From: Solitalea longa
Lineage (GTDB): Bacteria; Bacteroidota; Bacteroidia; Sphingobacteriales; Sphingobacteriaceae
Length of the DNA: 64,000 bases
Assembly (NCBI RefSeq): GCF_002920915.1
Contig: NZ_PQVF01000009.1
Location: 62,001 to 126,000, forward strand
Direction of reading: 5' to 3'
Shown here: in pieces, positions 18,649-28,066 of the stretch
Layout of the letters: each line of letters starts with the position of its first letter
Numbering within the stretch: the first letter of the stretch is position 1
Translations under genes and position numbers: made by a program
The notes under the pieces: model-generated
Databases searched by the model: none
Seen by the model: the letters and a program-made list of their open reading frames with translations, nothing else
Told to the model about the DNA's origin: nothing

Positions 18649-20412
18649 ATGGATGTCAATACAATTGTTGGATTGTTTGATTCGCTTGAACAACGTTACC
18701 CTTCAGCGCCTGTGGTATGCGCTAAAGAAAACGGCACCTGGCGAGAATACAAGGTTGAAGAATTTACTAATAATGTAAACGCGTTAAGCTTTGGCTTAAT
18801 TAAACTTGGGATCGGCAAAGACGATAAAATTGCCAATATGTCCTTTAATCGTCCCGAGTGGAATTTTGTTGATTATGCCATTGCTCAAATTGGGGCTATT
18901 CATATTCCTCTTTACCCCACCCTTGCCGAACAAGATATCCGCTTTATTCTTAATGATGCAGAAGTTAAAGTCATTTTTGTTTCAACCAAAGAGATTTATA
19001 ATCAAATCATTAAACTAAAAGCCGACATCCCCTCGTTACAAGCCATTTATACCTACGATACTATTCCTGAAGCAAGGTCCTGGAAGGAATTATGCTGTGA
19101 CAAAAGTGAAATTGATTATACCGAGATTGATTTGCGCAAAAGCCGGATTGATGAAAACGACGTATTAACCATAATATATACTTCAGGAACTACCGGAACT
19201 CCCAAAGGTGTAATGCTTAGCCATAAGAACATTATGAGCAACATACGTGCATTGCATTCCTTTATTCCAAGAGGAGTTAAGCGTTCGTTAAGCTTTTTGC
19301 CCTTATCGCATGTTTTTGAGCGGGTTGCAGGCTATTTATGTATTGATTTAGGGATAACGATTTACTATGCCGAAAGTATTGAAACTATTTCAGCCAATTT
19401 ACAGGAAGTTAAACCCCATTTTTTCACAACTGTTCCCAGGTTGCTCGAAAAGATCTATGACAAAATAACGATTAAAGGTTCAGAGCTTACAGGCATAAAA
19501 AAGGCACTCTTCTATTGGGCGCTCAACCTTGGTTTAAAATATGAGCTGAACGGAGCTAACGGATGGTGGTACGAAACTCAGCTGAAACTTGCCAACAAAC
19601 TAATATTCAGCAAATGGAGAGAAGCTTTAGGTGGCGAAGTAAAACTGATCGTATCAGGAGGAGCCGCTCTGCAAACTCGTTTGGCAAAAGTATTTATGTC
19701 GGCAGGAATTACCGTACTCGAAGGATATGGTCTTACTGAAACTTCTCCTGTTATAGCAGCCAACCATTTCGATCCAAAGAATTATAAATTCAACTTTGTT
19801 GGAAAGCCTATTAAAGGCATTGAAGTAAAAATAGCCGAAGACGGTGAAATATTATGCAAGGGGCCTAATGTATTTTTAGGCTACTATAAACGGCCTGATT
19901 TAACAGAAAAAGCAATTGATCAAAACGGCTGGTTTCATACCGAAGACATAGGAGAGATTGATTCACAGGGATTTTTACGCATTACCGACCGTAAAAAAGA
20001 AATGTTTAAAACAGCCGGAGGTAAATATGTTGCTCCGCAAGCCATTGAAAACAAACTTAAGGAATCATTATTAATTGAACAGGTTTTGGTAATTGGCGAA
20101 AATCAACGTTTCCCATCGGCCTTAATTGTTCCTGCTTTTGAAAATCTAAGAGAATGGTGTTCGCGCCATGCTATTAACTATACAACAAACTCAGAAATAA
20201 TTAAACATTCAGAAGTACTAGCCAAATTCAAAAGAGAGGTTGAAAAGTATAATAAAGAGTTTGGCAAATGGGAGCAAGTAAAAAAGTTTGAACTGCTTCC
20301 AAAAGAATGGACAATTGACGGTGGAGAGATGACACCTAAATTAAGCCTAAAACGTAAAGTAATTGTAACTAACAACAACGAGCTGATTGACAAAATCTAT
20401 GCTCATCAATGA
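18649..20412 (+). CDS. Long-chain fatty acid-CoA ligase (AMP-forming), paralogue 1
   Basis: The 587-residue enzyme should activate fatty acids to acyl-CoA through an acyl-adenylate. The ANL-superfamily motifs are present: the P-loop TIIYTSGTTGTPKGVMLSHK, the region VLEGYGLTETSP, and the C-terminal hinge ITDRKKEMFKTAGGKYVAP. The A8-side motif reads GWFHTEDIG, with Glu where most homologues, including the neighbouring paralogue, have Gly (GWFHTGDIG). The gene has its own promoter and terminator. Chain-length preference cannot be read here. Confidence 0.93.
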   Translation: MDVNTIVGLFDSLEQRYPSAPVVCAKENGTWREYKVEEFTNNVNALSFGLIKLGIGKDDKIANMSFNRPEWNFVDYAIAQIGAIHIPLYPTLAEQDIRFILNDAEVKVIFVSTKEIYNQIIKLKADIPSLQAIYTYDTIPEARSWKELCCDKSEIDYTEIDLRKSRIDENDVLTIIYTSGTTGTPKGVMLSHKNIMSNIRALHSFIPRGVKRSLSFLPLSHVFERVAGYLCIDLGITIYYAESIETISANLQEVKPHFFTTVPRLLEKIYDKITIKGSELTGIKKALFYWALNLGLKYELNGANGWWYETQLKLANKLIFSKWREALGGEVKLIVSGGAALQTRLAKVFMSAGITVLEGYGLTETSPVIAANHFDPKNYKFNFVGKPIKGIEVKIAEDGEILCKGPNVFLGYYKRPDLTEKAIDQNGWFHTEDIGEIDSQGFLRITDRKKEMFKTAGGKYVAPQAIENKLKESLLIEQVLVIGENQRFPSALIVPAFENLREWCSRHAINYTTNSEIIKHSEVLAKFKREVEKYNKEFGKWEQVKKFELLPKEWTIDGGEMTPKLSLKRKVIVTNNNELIDKIYAHQ

Positions 20413-20443
20413 TCTTATAAACAGCCAGCACCATTTATCTATT

Positions 20444-20473
20444 AAAGGAGCACATTCTTATATGTGTTCCTTT
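20444..20473 (+). terminator. Rho-independent terminator
   Basis: A 12-bp stem (AAAGGAGCACAT paired with ATGTGTTCCTTT, one G-T pair) with a T-run follows paralogue 1. The remaining sequence to 20745 holds the promoter and palindrome of the second synthetase and no other visible feature. Confidence 0.88.
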
Positions 20474-20589
20474 TTTTGTTTTTGTATGGCTTGCTTTTTG
20501 TTTGGCAAATAATAAAAACCAACAACAATCCAAAAAAATCAAAATATTATTTAGCTTAAGGCCAATATGAAAAAATATTAGTTGGCATA

Positions 20590-20619
20590 TTGGAAATTTA
20601 AACTATAAAAATATATTTG
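20590..20619 (+). promoter_or_regulatory. Promoter for the second acyl-CoA synthetase gene
   Basis: TTG at 20590-20592, a 19-bp spacer and TATATTTG at 20612-20619 are an exact match to the Bacteroidota TTG/TAnnTTTG pattern. Transcription would begin near 20626, leaving a 120-base leader before ATG 20746. Confidence 0.7.
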
Positions 20620-20639
20620 TACCAAATACTGATTTGGTA
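20620..20639 (+). promoter_or_regulatory. Palindromic operator candidate at the transcription start
   Basis: TACCAAAT-actg-ATTTGGTA is a perfect 8-bp inverted repeat with a 4-base centre. It directly abuts the -7 box and covers the expected start site, the place for a dimeric repressor. It could also be an RNA 5' hairpin. The binding protein is unknown. Confidence 0.5.
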
Positions 20640-20745
20640 TAGGGTTTAATAAGGGTGATTTTTATCGTTAAATAGATTTCAACGAGATCAGTATCAATTA
20701 GTTTTAAACCAGTTTCAATCAATAATACACCTTTAACCATACCTT

Positions 20746-22524
20746 ATGATGCAAGTGAACACTATCGTAGACCTGTTGAACTCTTTACCTGAACGTTACA
20801 AAAACCGGGAGGTGGTTGCCGGGAAAAAGAACGGAAAGTGGATAACCTATTCGGCCGAACAATTCAGGGAAAACGTTGATCTGCTTAGCCTGGGCCTTAT
20901 ACAATTAGGCATAGGAAAACATGACCGTGTAGCGAACATGTCACCCAACCGCCCGGAATGGAACTTTGTAGATTTTGCAATACTTCAAATTGATGCTACC
21001 CACGTCCCTCTTTATCCCACATTGGCCGAAAATGATTTAAAATTTATTTTAAACGATGCGGAAGTAAAAGTTTTATTTGTTGCTAACCTGGAACTTTATG
21101 ACAAGGTTCAGCGCGTTCGCTCTGAAGTACCTTCCCTTACATCCGTTTACACATATGATGACGTTGTTGGAGCCAATTCCTGGGAACAAGTTAAACAGCT
21201 AGGCAAAAAAGGCGATAGATCGAAACTTAAAGAATGGAACGCCATGGTTACTCCTGATGATTTGGTTACCCTGATTTATACCTCAGGTACCACTGGCAAT
21301 CCAAAGGGAGTAATGCTAACCCATAGTAATTTAGCCAGCAATGTATTGGCTTGCCAAAAAATTTGCCCTCAGGGCACCAGCAAAGCATTAAGCTTTTTAC
21401 CACTTTCACACATTTTTGAGCGCATGGTCGTTTACATGTACATGTCGATCGGTGTATCCATCTATTATGCCGAAAGTATTGACACAATTTCGGCTAATCT
21501 TGCAGAGGTAAAACCCGATTGCTTCTCAACGGTTCCACGCTTACTCGAAAAAGTGTACGATCGTATTGTTGCTAAAGGAACAGCCTTAACAGGTGTAAAA
21601 AAATCTCTTTTCTTTTGGGCACTAGATTTAGGATTAAAGTTTGAAAACGATGGCAAAAATGGATGGTGGTATGAACAACAACTTAAAATTGCCCGCAAAT
21701 TAATTTTTTCTAAATGGAAAGAAGCCCTCGGAGGAAATGTGAAAGCTATAGTTTCCGGAGGAGCAGCCTTACAAGAGCGACTTGCCAGAGTTTTCTCCGG
21801 TGCAGGAATTCCTGTTTTAGAAGGTTATGGCCTTACTGAAACTTCACCAGTGATAGCTGTGAACACCCTTGAACCCGACGGACATTGTTTTGGTTCAGTT
21901 GGGAAAGTAATTGATGGTGTACAGGTAAAAATTGCTGAAGATGGGGAGATCTTATGTAAAGGGCCAAATGTAATGAAAGGTTATTATAACCGACCCGACT
22001 TAACTGCCGAAGCCATTACTGACGGTTGGTTCCATACCGGTGATATTGGTGTTATGATTGATGGCAAATACCTGAAAATTACCGATCGCAAAAAAGAAAT
22101 GTTTAAAACAGCGGGCGGCAAGTACATTGCACCTCAGGTGATTGAGAATAAATTTAAAGAATCAATATTTATTGAACAGATTATGGTTATTGGAGAAAAC
22201 CAACGTTTTCCATCTGCATTAATTGTTCCCGCTTTTTCGGCCCTTAAAGATTGGTGCGAAAGACATAACATTACTTGTTCAAGCAATGCTGAGCTGGTTA
22301 AACTTCCGGAGGTTATCGACAAGTACCAACGTGAAGTTACCAGATACAATGAAGCATTCGGCAAGTGGGAGCAGATAAAAAAATTCGAGGTATTGAACAA
22401 AGAATGGTCAATTGACGGAGGCGAACTCACACCTAAATTAAGTTTAAAACGTAAAATTATTTTGGAAAAGAATAAGGCAGTTGTCGACAGAATATATGCT
22501 CAAACTGAGCAAGTTGCCGTGTAA
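20746..22524 (+). CDS. Long-chain fatty acid-CoA ligase (AMP-forming), paralogue 2
   Basis: The 592-residue enzyme is a close paralogue of the upstream gene, collinear over its whole length. It shows LIYTSGTTGNPKGVMLTHS, VLEGYGLTETSPVIA, the canonical GWFHTGDIG and ITDRKKEMFKTAGGKYIAP. The first two codons are both ATG; 20749 fits the paralogue's start (MDVNTIV versus MQVNTIV) better than 20746. Separate control from paralogue 1 is indicated by its own promoter with palindrome and its own terminator. Confidence 0.93.
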   Translation: MMQVNTIVDLLNSLPERYKNREVVAGKKNGKWITYSAEQFRENVDLLSLGLIQLGIGKHDRVANMSPNRPEWNFVDFAILQIDATHVPLYPTLAENDLKFILNDAEVKVLFVANLELYDKVQRVRSEVPSLTSVYTYDDVVGANSWEQVKQLGKKGDRSKLKEWNAMVTPDDLVTLIYTSGTTGNPKGVMLTHSNLASNVLACQKICPQGTSKALSFLPLSHIFERMVVYMYMSIGVSIYYAESIDTISANLAEVKPDCFSTVPRLLEKVYDRIVAKGTALTGVKKSLFFWALDLGLKFENDGKNGWWYEQQLKIARKLIFSKWKEALGGNVKAIVSGGAALQERLARVFSGAGIPVLEGYGLTETSPVIAVNTLEPDGHCFGSVGKVIDGVQVKIAEDGEILCKGPNVMKGYYNRPDLTAEAITDGWFHTGDIGVMIDGKYLKITDRKKEMFKTAGGKYIAPQVIENKFKESIFIEQIMVIGENQRFPSALIVPAFSALKDWCERHNITCSSNAELVKLPEVIDKYQREVTRYNEAFGKWEQIKKFEVLNKEWSIDGGELTPKLSLKRKIILEKNKAVVDRIYAQTEQVAV

Positions 22525-22550
22525 GAGTTTAGATTAGTTTGTGTTTGTAG

Positions 22551-22575
22551 GGCTGTCTTAAGTAATTAAGCAGCC
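22551..22575 (+). terminator. Rho-independent terminator
   Basis: The stem GGCTG-t-CTTAA / TTAAGCAGCC with one bulged base is followed by a T-run. It closes the second acyl-CoA synthetase transcript. Confidence 0.85.
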
Positions 22576-22632
22576 TTTTTTTATTTTAAAGAAGATTTCG
22601 TTTCTAAACAGATTAGATAATTAAAAGCAAAA

Positions 22633-22661
22633 ATCCCTGCATCTATCAAGAATACAGGGAT
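22633..22661 (-). terminator. Terminator of the polysaccharide locus
   Basis: On the minus strand ATCCCTG pairs with CAGGGAT (15-base loop) and is followed by TTTTTGC. It lies just after the CapD-like gene, the last gene of the locus. Confidence 0.7.
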
Positions 22662-22683
22662 AATAATCGACTTAGGGTATATT

Positions 22684-24651
22684 TTAATTTACAGTAGAAA
22701 TCTCATCGATAGTATCTAATACTTCAAAAACCGAATGCTTGCTTTTAAATTCAGGCACGATATGTTTCATTTTTTGCACAATCTTATTATCATGCATTTT
22801 TGAAGCGGCATCAAGCAATTCATTAATTTCCTGTCTGGTGGTTTCAAAGGAATACTTCCTTACTTTAGCAATCATTATTTTTTCATGATGAGTCGGCTTT
22901 ACGTATTCTGAATCATTCAATAATTCTTCATACAATTTTTCTCCTGGGCGTAACCCCGAGTAAACAATCTTAATATCCTTATCAATTGTTAAACCCGACA
23001 ATTGTATCATCTTCTTGGCCAAATCAACTATTTTAACCGACTTACCCATATCGAAAACAAATATTTCGCCTCCATCGCCCATTGTTGCAGCTTCTAAAAC
23101 AAGCTGACAAGCTTCAGGAATTGTCATAAAATACCTATTAATTTCGGGATGTGTAACTGTTACAGGGCCACCTTTCGAAATCTGTTCTCTAAAACGTGGT
23201 ATAACAGAACCGTTTGATCCTAAAACATTTCCGAATCTGGTTGTAATAAATTTAGTTTGAGTGGATGAATCAGCCTGTTTTAGATAATCATTTAATGATT
23301 GTGCGTAGATTTCCGCAATTCGTTTGGAAGCGCCCATCACATTGGTTGGATTAACGGCCTTATCGGTAGAAACCATAACGAATTTCTCCGCATTGTATTT
23401 TACAGCCAGGTCGGCAACTACTTTTGTCCCTCCAATATTATTTAAAACAGCCTCTGAAGGATGGCATTCCATCATGGGAACATGTTTATAAGCCGCTGCA
23501 TGGAAAACATACTCAGGTTTATATAACTTGAATAGAAGTTCCATCCTTTCTTTATTTTTTATATCGATAATGACAGGACTAAAATTAATCTTTGGAAAAG
23601 ATTCATTTACTTCAAGTTCAATGGAATACAAGGCCGTTTCGGCCTGGTCACAAAGTATGATCCTGCTTGGCTCAAAAAATGCAATTTGACGAACTATTTC
23701 GCTACCAATAGAACCGGCAGCTCCGGTAATAAGAATATTTTTGTTCCGAAGTTGGGAACAGATATGCTTATTATCAATTTTGATCACATCGCGTTCAAGA
23801 AGTTCTTCAATTTTAATATTCCTTAATTGATTTAAAGTGAATTCACCATTGATCCAGTTTTTCACAGGCGGAACATTAACTACCTTGATGCCTAAATTCA
23901 AGCAAAGATCCACCATTTCACTTTTTCTTTTTGTATCAAGATTTTGAATACTGAATATGACTTGCTGAATATTATACTTCCTTTTAAGTTCAATCAGATC
24001 ATTTTTTGCATTGTAGATTCTCACCCCTCCAATATACTTGCCAATTTTGTTTGGGCTATCATCTACGAAGGCATGTATATGCAATCCTGAATGACGAGAA
24101 TGATCGATCACCTGTTTAGTAATTTGCCCGCTATCTCCAGCGCCAAAGATTACCACATTTATTTGCTCATCACTTTTTCCTTCAACAGCTTCAAATGTCC
24201 ATTTCACTAATGACCTGTAAGAAGTTAACATAAAGAACATTATGAGGAAATGTTTTAAGATCACATTTAGTGGCAAACTAACAAAGTTATTCATATCAAA
24301 AATTACTTTAATTCCTAAAAGAATAACTGAAATGGAACAGATGGCCGAGAACACCCGCATCATATCTTGCAAACTAGATAGTCGTATGATACCGGCATAG
24401 CTTTTTTTATAAAGAAAAACACCCGAACAGACAAAAATATTGATTAAAGCCAGGCGATTTAAGCCCGTATGTGCATAGAGCTCTGATAAGTTAAAATTGT
24501 AAAACAAAATGAAAGCTAATAAAAATGAACCGGCGCAAACGGCAACATCTATTAAAAAGATGAGCCATCTTGGGACCAGTTTAAAGGCAGATAGCCTCAA
24601 GGTAAAGGAAGCTTCTTTCTTTACCTTAGACGAGTGAGAGAGCGTAAACAT
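22684..24651 (-). CDS. CapD/WbpM/PglF-like UDP-N-acetylhexosamine 4,6-dehydratase, membrane-bound
   Basis: The 655-residue protein has four N-terminal transmembrane helices, a Rossmann-like middle domain (VVIFGAGDSGQI) and a C-terminal extended SDR domain with the NAD loop TGAAGSIGSE from residue 309. The usual catalytic Tyr is Met439 (NVMGASK, Lys443), the signature of the large WbpM/PglF dehydratases. These convert UDP-GlcNAc to UDP-4-keto-6-deoxy-GlcNAc, the precursor of QuiNAc or bacillosamine-type initiating sugars. It is the last gene of the locus, separated from the rest by 351 bp. An octamer shared with other starts of the locus covers codons 3-5. Confidence 0.93.
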   Translation of the reverse strand: MFTLSHSSKVKKEASFTLRLSAFKLVPRWLIFLIDVAVCAGSFLLAFILFYNFNLSELYAHTGLNRLALINIFVCSGVFLYKKSYAGIIRLSSLQDMMRVFSAICSISVILLGIKVIFDMNNFVSLPLNVILKHFLIMFFMLTSYRSLVKWTFEAVEGKSDEQINVVIFGAGDSGQITKQVIDHSRHSGLHIHAFVDDSPNKIGKYIGGVRIYNAKNDLIELKRKYNIQQVIFSIQNLDTKRKSEMVDLCLNLGIKVVNVPPVKNWINGEFTLNQLRNIKIEELLERDVIKIDNKHICSQLRNKNILITGAAGSIGSEIVRQIAFFEPSRIILCDQAETALYSIELEVNESFPKINFSPVIIDIKNKERMELLFKLYKPEYVFHAAAYKHVPMMECHPSEAVLNNIGGTKVVADLAVKYNAEKFVMVSTDKAVNPTNVMGASKRIAEIYAQSLNDYLKQADSSTQTKFITTRFGNVLGSNGSVIPRFREQISKGGPVTVTHPEINRYFMTIPEACQLVLEAATMGDGGEIFVFDMGKSVKIVDLAKKMIQLSGLTIDKDIKIVYSGLRPGEKLYEELLNDSEYVKPTHHEKIMIAKVRKYSFETTRQEINELLDAASKMHDNKIVQKMKHIVPEFKSKHSVFEVLDTIDEISTVN

Positions 24652-25002
24652 AGATACCTGTATATTCTACATAACAGTTTAAATCATTCTTATTTAACGT
24701 TAAAAATGGTATGAAATCTCTTTTTTGTGTTTAATCATAAGCAATTATCGGTCCTACTGGCCGATAAATCTTCATATATTGAAGCCACCTCTATGAAGCC
24801 CTAAAAAAGGCTATTTGACTTATAAACAGTATCGAAATTTAAAGGTCCGATTCCACAAATTGTATACACAATTATACAACATATCGGATTATTCTATTTA
24901 AAGAAAACATTAATAATCAATTAAATAGAAATAAAAAGTTAATCATTATTCTACTTCTATTCAACATTTTTTTGAGTTTAAATTATACTGCATTTTGGTT
25001 TT
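24652..25002. other. 351-bp non-coding gap with nested inverted repeats
   Basis: No gene is apparent. A hairpin TTATCGG...CCGATAA lies around 24746-24768. A nested inverted repeat spans 24846-24888: outer arms TCCGAT/ATCGGA and inner arms TTGTATA/TATACAA with a 6-base centre. The gap may hold the promoter and an operator for the CapD-like gene, but no clear -7 box was found. Confidence 0.4.
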
Positions 25003-25590
25003 TTAAGCCACAATCTGCTTTAGGGTTAAAAGGATGATTTTAAAATCTTCCCAAAAGCTTTTCCTTTCTATATACTGCAAACTGTACTGCAACTTTGTTG
25101 GCAATATAGTTTGTATGTAATAAGATTCGGGATTATCCTGTGCGGCCATTAACTCCGACTCATTTCTAAACATTAATGACGCATAATCAGTAATCCCCGG
25201 CTTTACCGTTAATACTTTACGTTGTTCGGCTGAATACAACTCCACATATTTCCGTACTTCAGGCCGTGGCCCTACCAAACTCATATCACCAATAAAAACA
25301 TTGATTAGTTGCGGCAACTCATCCAACTTATACTTCCTCAGGTAATAACCCACCTTTGTAACCCTATTATCTCTATCTCCAATAGTTAGAAGCCCTTTTT
25401 TATCTGAACCTTTAAACATGGTTCTGAATTTCAGCAAACCAAAATCTTTATCATACCGCCCTACTCGTCGTTGCTGATAAAAAACCCCTCCCTTTGAATC
25501 CAGAGCAATTAACACAGCGACTACAAGAAAAAAAGGCAATAAAATCAATAAGCCAATAAAGGATAAAAGAAAATCTAAAATCCGGTTCAT
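25003..25590 (-). CDS. Small undecaprenyl-phosphate sugar-1-phosphate transferase (PglC/WcaJ-type)
   Basis: The 195-residue protein is a minimal phosphoglycosyl transferase: one N-terminal re-entrant hydrophobic segment, then KFRTM, DELPQLINVFIGDMSLVGPRPE and the C-terminal Pro-Gly-Ile-Thr motif. It should transfer the first sugar phosphate from a UDP-sugar to undecaprenyl phosphate in the inner membrane. The size matches PglC rather than the long WbaP type. Its ATG overlaps the stop of the upstream aminotransferase (ATGA), so the two are translationally coupled, which suggests they act on the same sugar. Confidence 0.92.
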   Translation of the reverse strand: MNRILDFLLSFIGLLILLPFFLVVAVLIALDSKGGVFYQQRRVGRYDKDFGLLKFRTMFKGSDKKGLLTIGDRDNRVTKVGYYLRKYKLDELPQLINVFIGDMSLVGPRPEVRKYVELYSAEQRKVLTVKPGITDYASLMFRNESELMAAQDNPESYYIQTILPTKLQYSLQYIERKSFWEDFKIILLTLKQIVA

Positions 25591-26816
25591 GCTTCTACCT
25601 TGTTTAATACTTTTTCCACTGCTTCCGTTACTGTTTCACAAACATATCTGGCTTGTTCTAAACTCAGATCATAATACACGGGCAGCGAAATTTCCCTTGA
25701 ATAATTATCGTAAGCAAAAGGATAATCAGCGATATCAAATCCTATGGAACGATAATATGACATCATGGGAACAGGAATAAAATGTACATTAACGGCTACT
25801 CCTGCTTCTGATATTAAAGCAATGATCTGATCTCTTTGCTGTTCAGTAATCTCGCGAATTCGAAGTGCATATAGATGATAAGAGGAATCTTTAATATCGT
25901 TTTCCAATATGGGCAATTGCGCCCACGAGTATTCCAACAGATATTTATTATAAAACTCACAAATTTCCTTGCGTTTTACCAACATATCATTATCGTAGCG
26001 CTCTAATTCCACCAAACCAATTGCAGCAGCAATATCGGTCATGTTGTATTTATATCCCGGCTCTATAATATCATACTTCCATGACCCGGGCTTTGTTTTA
26101 GCCAAAGCGTCTTTATTTTGTCCATGCAATGCCTTAACAGAAAGAGCCTGATAAATTTCCTGGTTATCAAAAGGTTCAGGCAAATTAAAGCACATTGCAC
26201 CACCTTCGGCCGTAGTAAGGTTTTTCACTGCATGAAATGAAATAACTGAAATGTCAGCTAACGCACCCACCCTTTTACCTTTGTACGTTCCCCCAATTGA
26301 ATGAGCCGCATCCGACAAAACCAATATCCTATCTAATTTTTTCTGATTCTTTGATGAAGGCTTAAACAATGATTTCACATCATCATTATTTACAAGGCTG
26401 TTGATATTGCTGTAATCGCAAGGCAATCCAGCAAAATCAACAGCCATTATCACTTTGGTTTTTGCGGAGATATATTGTGCAATTTCAGCTATACTTATAT
26501 TAAAATCATCCTTATTTACATCAACAAATACGGGAGTTGCCCCGCAATGAAGCACCACATTGGCTGTAGCGCTATAGGTGTAAGCAGGCAAAATAACTTC
26601 ATCTCCCTTGCCAACGCCAAACCAACGAAGAGCTAATTCTAAGCCGGCGGTAGCTGAGTTTAAACATAATACTGTTGGGGCACCTGTATATTGCGCAAGT
26701 TGTTTTTCAAACAGCTTAGTTTTTGGACCGGTAGTAATCCAGCCTGATTTTAATGTATCAACCACAGCATCAATTGTTTTTTGATCAATTCGTGGAGGAG
26801 AGAACGGTATTTGCAT
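25587..26816 (-). CDS. DegT/DnrJ/EryC1/StrS sugar aminotransferase (PglE-like)
   Basis: The 409-residue PLP enzyme has the family layout: IPFSPPRIDQ at the N-terminus, SGWITTGPKT, SDAAHSIGG and the PLP lysine in SFHAVKNLTTAEGG. It should transaminate a 4-keto sugar nucleotide to a 4-amino sugar, fitting the product of the CapD/PglF-like dehydratase encoded nearby. It overlaps the PglC-like gene by 4 bp. No PglD-like acetyltransferase is next to it, so whether the amine is acetylated is open. Confidence 0.9.
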   Translation of the reverse strand: MQIPFSPPRIDQKTIDAVVDTLKSGWITTGPKTKLFEKQLAQYTGAPTVLCLNSATAGLELALRWFGVGKGDEVILPAYTYSATANVVLHCGATPVFVDVNKDDFNISIAEIAQYISAKTKVIMAVDFAGLPCDYSNINSLVNNDDVKSLFKPSSKNQKKLDRILVLSDAAHSIGGTYKGKRVGALADISVISFHAVKNLTTAEGGAMCFNLPEPFDNQEIYQALSVKALHGQNKDALAKTKPGSWKYDIIEPGYKYNMTDIAAAIGLVELERYDNDMLVKRKEICEFYNKYLLEYSWAQLPILENDIKDSSYHLYALRIREITEQQRDQIIALISEAGVAVNVHFIPVPMMSYYRSIGFDIADYPFAYDNYSREISLPVYYDLSLEQARYVCETVTEAVEKVLNKVEA

Positions 26817-26839
26817 AAATTATGGGGTTTAATTAATCA

Positions 26840-28066
26840 TTAGTAAATCATTTCTACCTTGCGTTTTTGTGATGGCACCACGCTCGAAATTCCTTTAAGC
26901 ATTTTGTCTGCCAGGTAATCCTTATCAAAATATTCCTTGGCGATCTCAGTTGCTCTTTGACCGCTTTCTTTAAGCTCCCTGTCTTTTAGCGACAATGCCT
27001 CTAAAACAACTGCTAACTCTTGGGAGTCAGCCTGTGTAGTATATCCGCATTTATGTTCGGCCAGAAATTCTTTAATCCAACCTTGAGTAGTTTGTACCAC
27101 AGGCACTCCTGCCGCCAATGATTCATATAGTTTATTAGGCGAGGATGTTGCCAGCATTGGAACATTGGCCATGGGAATGATTGAAACAAATGAACGCTGA
27201 ATAAGGGCCACTAATTCTTTTTTAGGCATCAACCCCATTATTTCAAAATTATCCACAGCTTCATCAGCCGCCCTTTTTTCAAGATACTCCTTCTGTTTTC
27301 CATCTCCAACCAACAATATCTTAATCTGATCACAGCCTTTACTCTTCAATATTTTAGCAGTTTCCAGCAATAGTTCGGAGTTATTGGTTGATCCAATATT
27401 ACCGGTATAAATGGCTACTTTTTTGGTAAAGAAGTATTCGGGCACATTAGCGTTTTCAATCCTATTACCGAATAAGCTTAAGTTAGCAGAGTTGGTTATG
27501 GATATAACTTTGGTTATACCAAATCGTCTTTCAATATTTTCCTTCATCCCAGGTGAAAGAGCTACAATTAAATCAGCAGCATCATAACAGACTTTTTCAA
27601 ACCAATAGGCAAATTTTTTCACCCATTTATTTGTTACCACCCCCAGTTCAATCGCGGCGTCGGGCCAAATATCCCTAACTTCAAACACCATTTTTCTTCG
27701 TCTGAGATACTTTGCAATTAAGCCTGGAATCCCTACTGAAATAGGACCCGATGAAGCAATTACAACATCGGCAGGAAGTGTAAGCGCATACCAGCTCGAC
27801 ATAAATGAATAAGCTAAAAAAGTAAATACACGTTTATAGATTGGCTGCTTATTATTTATTTCGATATTGATAACCTTGAGCTTAATTCCATCAATCACCT
27901 GATCTTCTAGAAACCTTTTAGCTTTAATATCAGATTTCGAATAAACACTCGTAACAACGGTCACTTCATGTCCCTGAGCAACCCAGTTTCGCGTAAATTC
28001 ATAAACCCGGGTGCTCCAGGCACCATTTGGAGTAGTAAAATATTGATAGAAGTAAACTATTTTCAT
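26840..28066 (-). CDS. Glycosyltransferase family 4 (WbuB-like)
   Basis: The 408-residue GT-B enzyme opens with MKIVYFYQYFTTPNGAWSTR and carries IYTGNIGSTNNSELLLETA, the donor-site segment SSPNKLYESLAAGVPVV and a conserved Glu in it. The start resembles WbuB-type L-FucNAc transferases, but the substrate is not safely predictable. It begins by an ATGA overlap with the epimerase gene upstream. It should add one sugar to the lipid-linked repeat unit at the cytoplasmic membrane face. Confidence 0.9.
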   Translation of the reverse strand: MKIVYFYQYFTTPNGAWSTRVYEFTRNWVAQGHEVTVVTSVYSKSDIKAKRFLEDQVIDGIKLKVINIEINNKQPIYKRVFTFLAYSFMSSWYALTLPADVVIASSGPISVGIPGLIAKYLRRRKMVFEVRDIWPDAAIELGVVTNKWVKKFAYWFEKVCYDAADLIVALSPGMKENIERRFGITKVISITNSANLSLFGNRIENANVPEYFFTKKVAIYTGNIGSTNNSELLLETAKILKSKGCDQIKILLVGDGKQKEYLEKRAADEAVDNFEIMGLMPKKELVALIQRSFVSIIPMANVPMLATSSPNKLYESLAAGVPVVQTTQGWIKEFLAEHKCGYTTQADSQELAVVLEALSLKDRELKESGQRATEIAKEYFDKDYLADKMLKGISSVVPSQKRKVEMIY

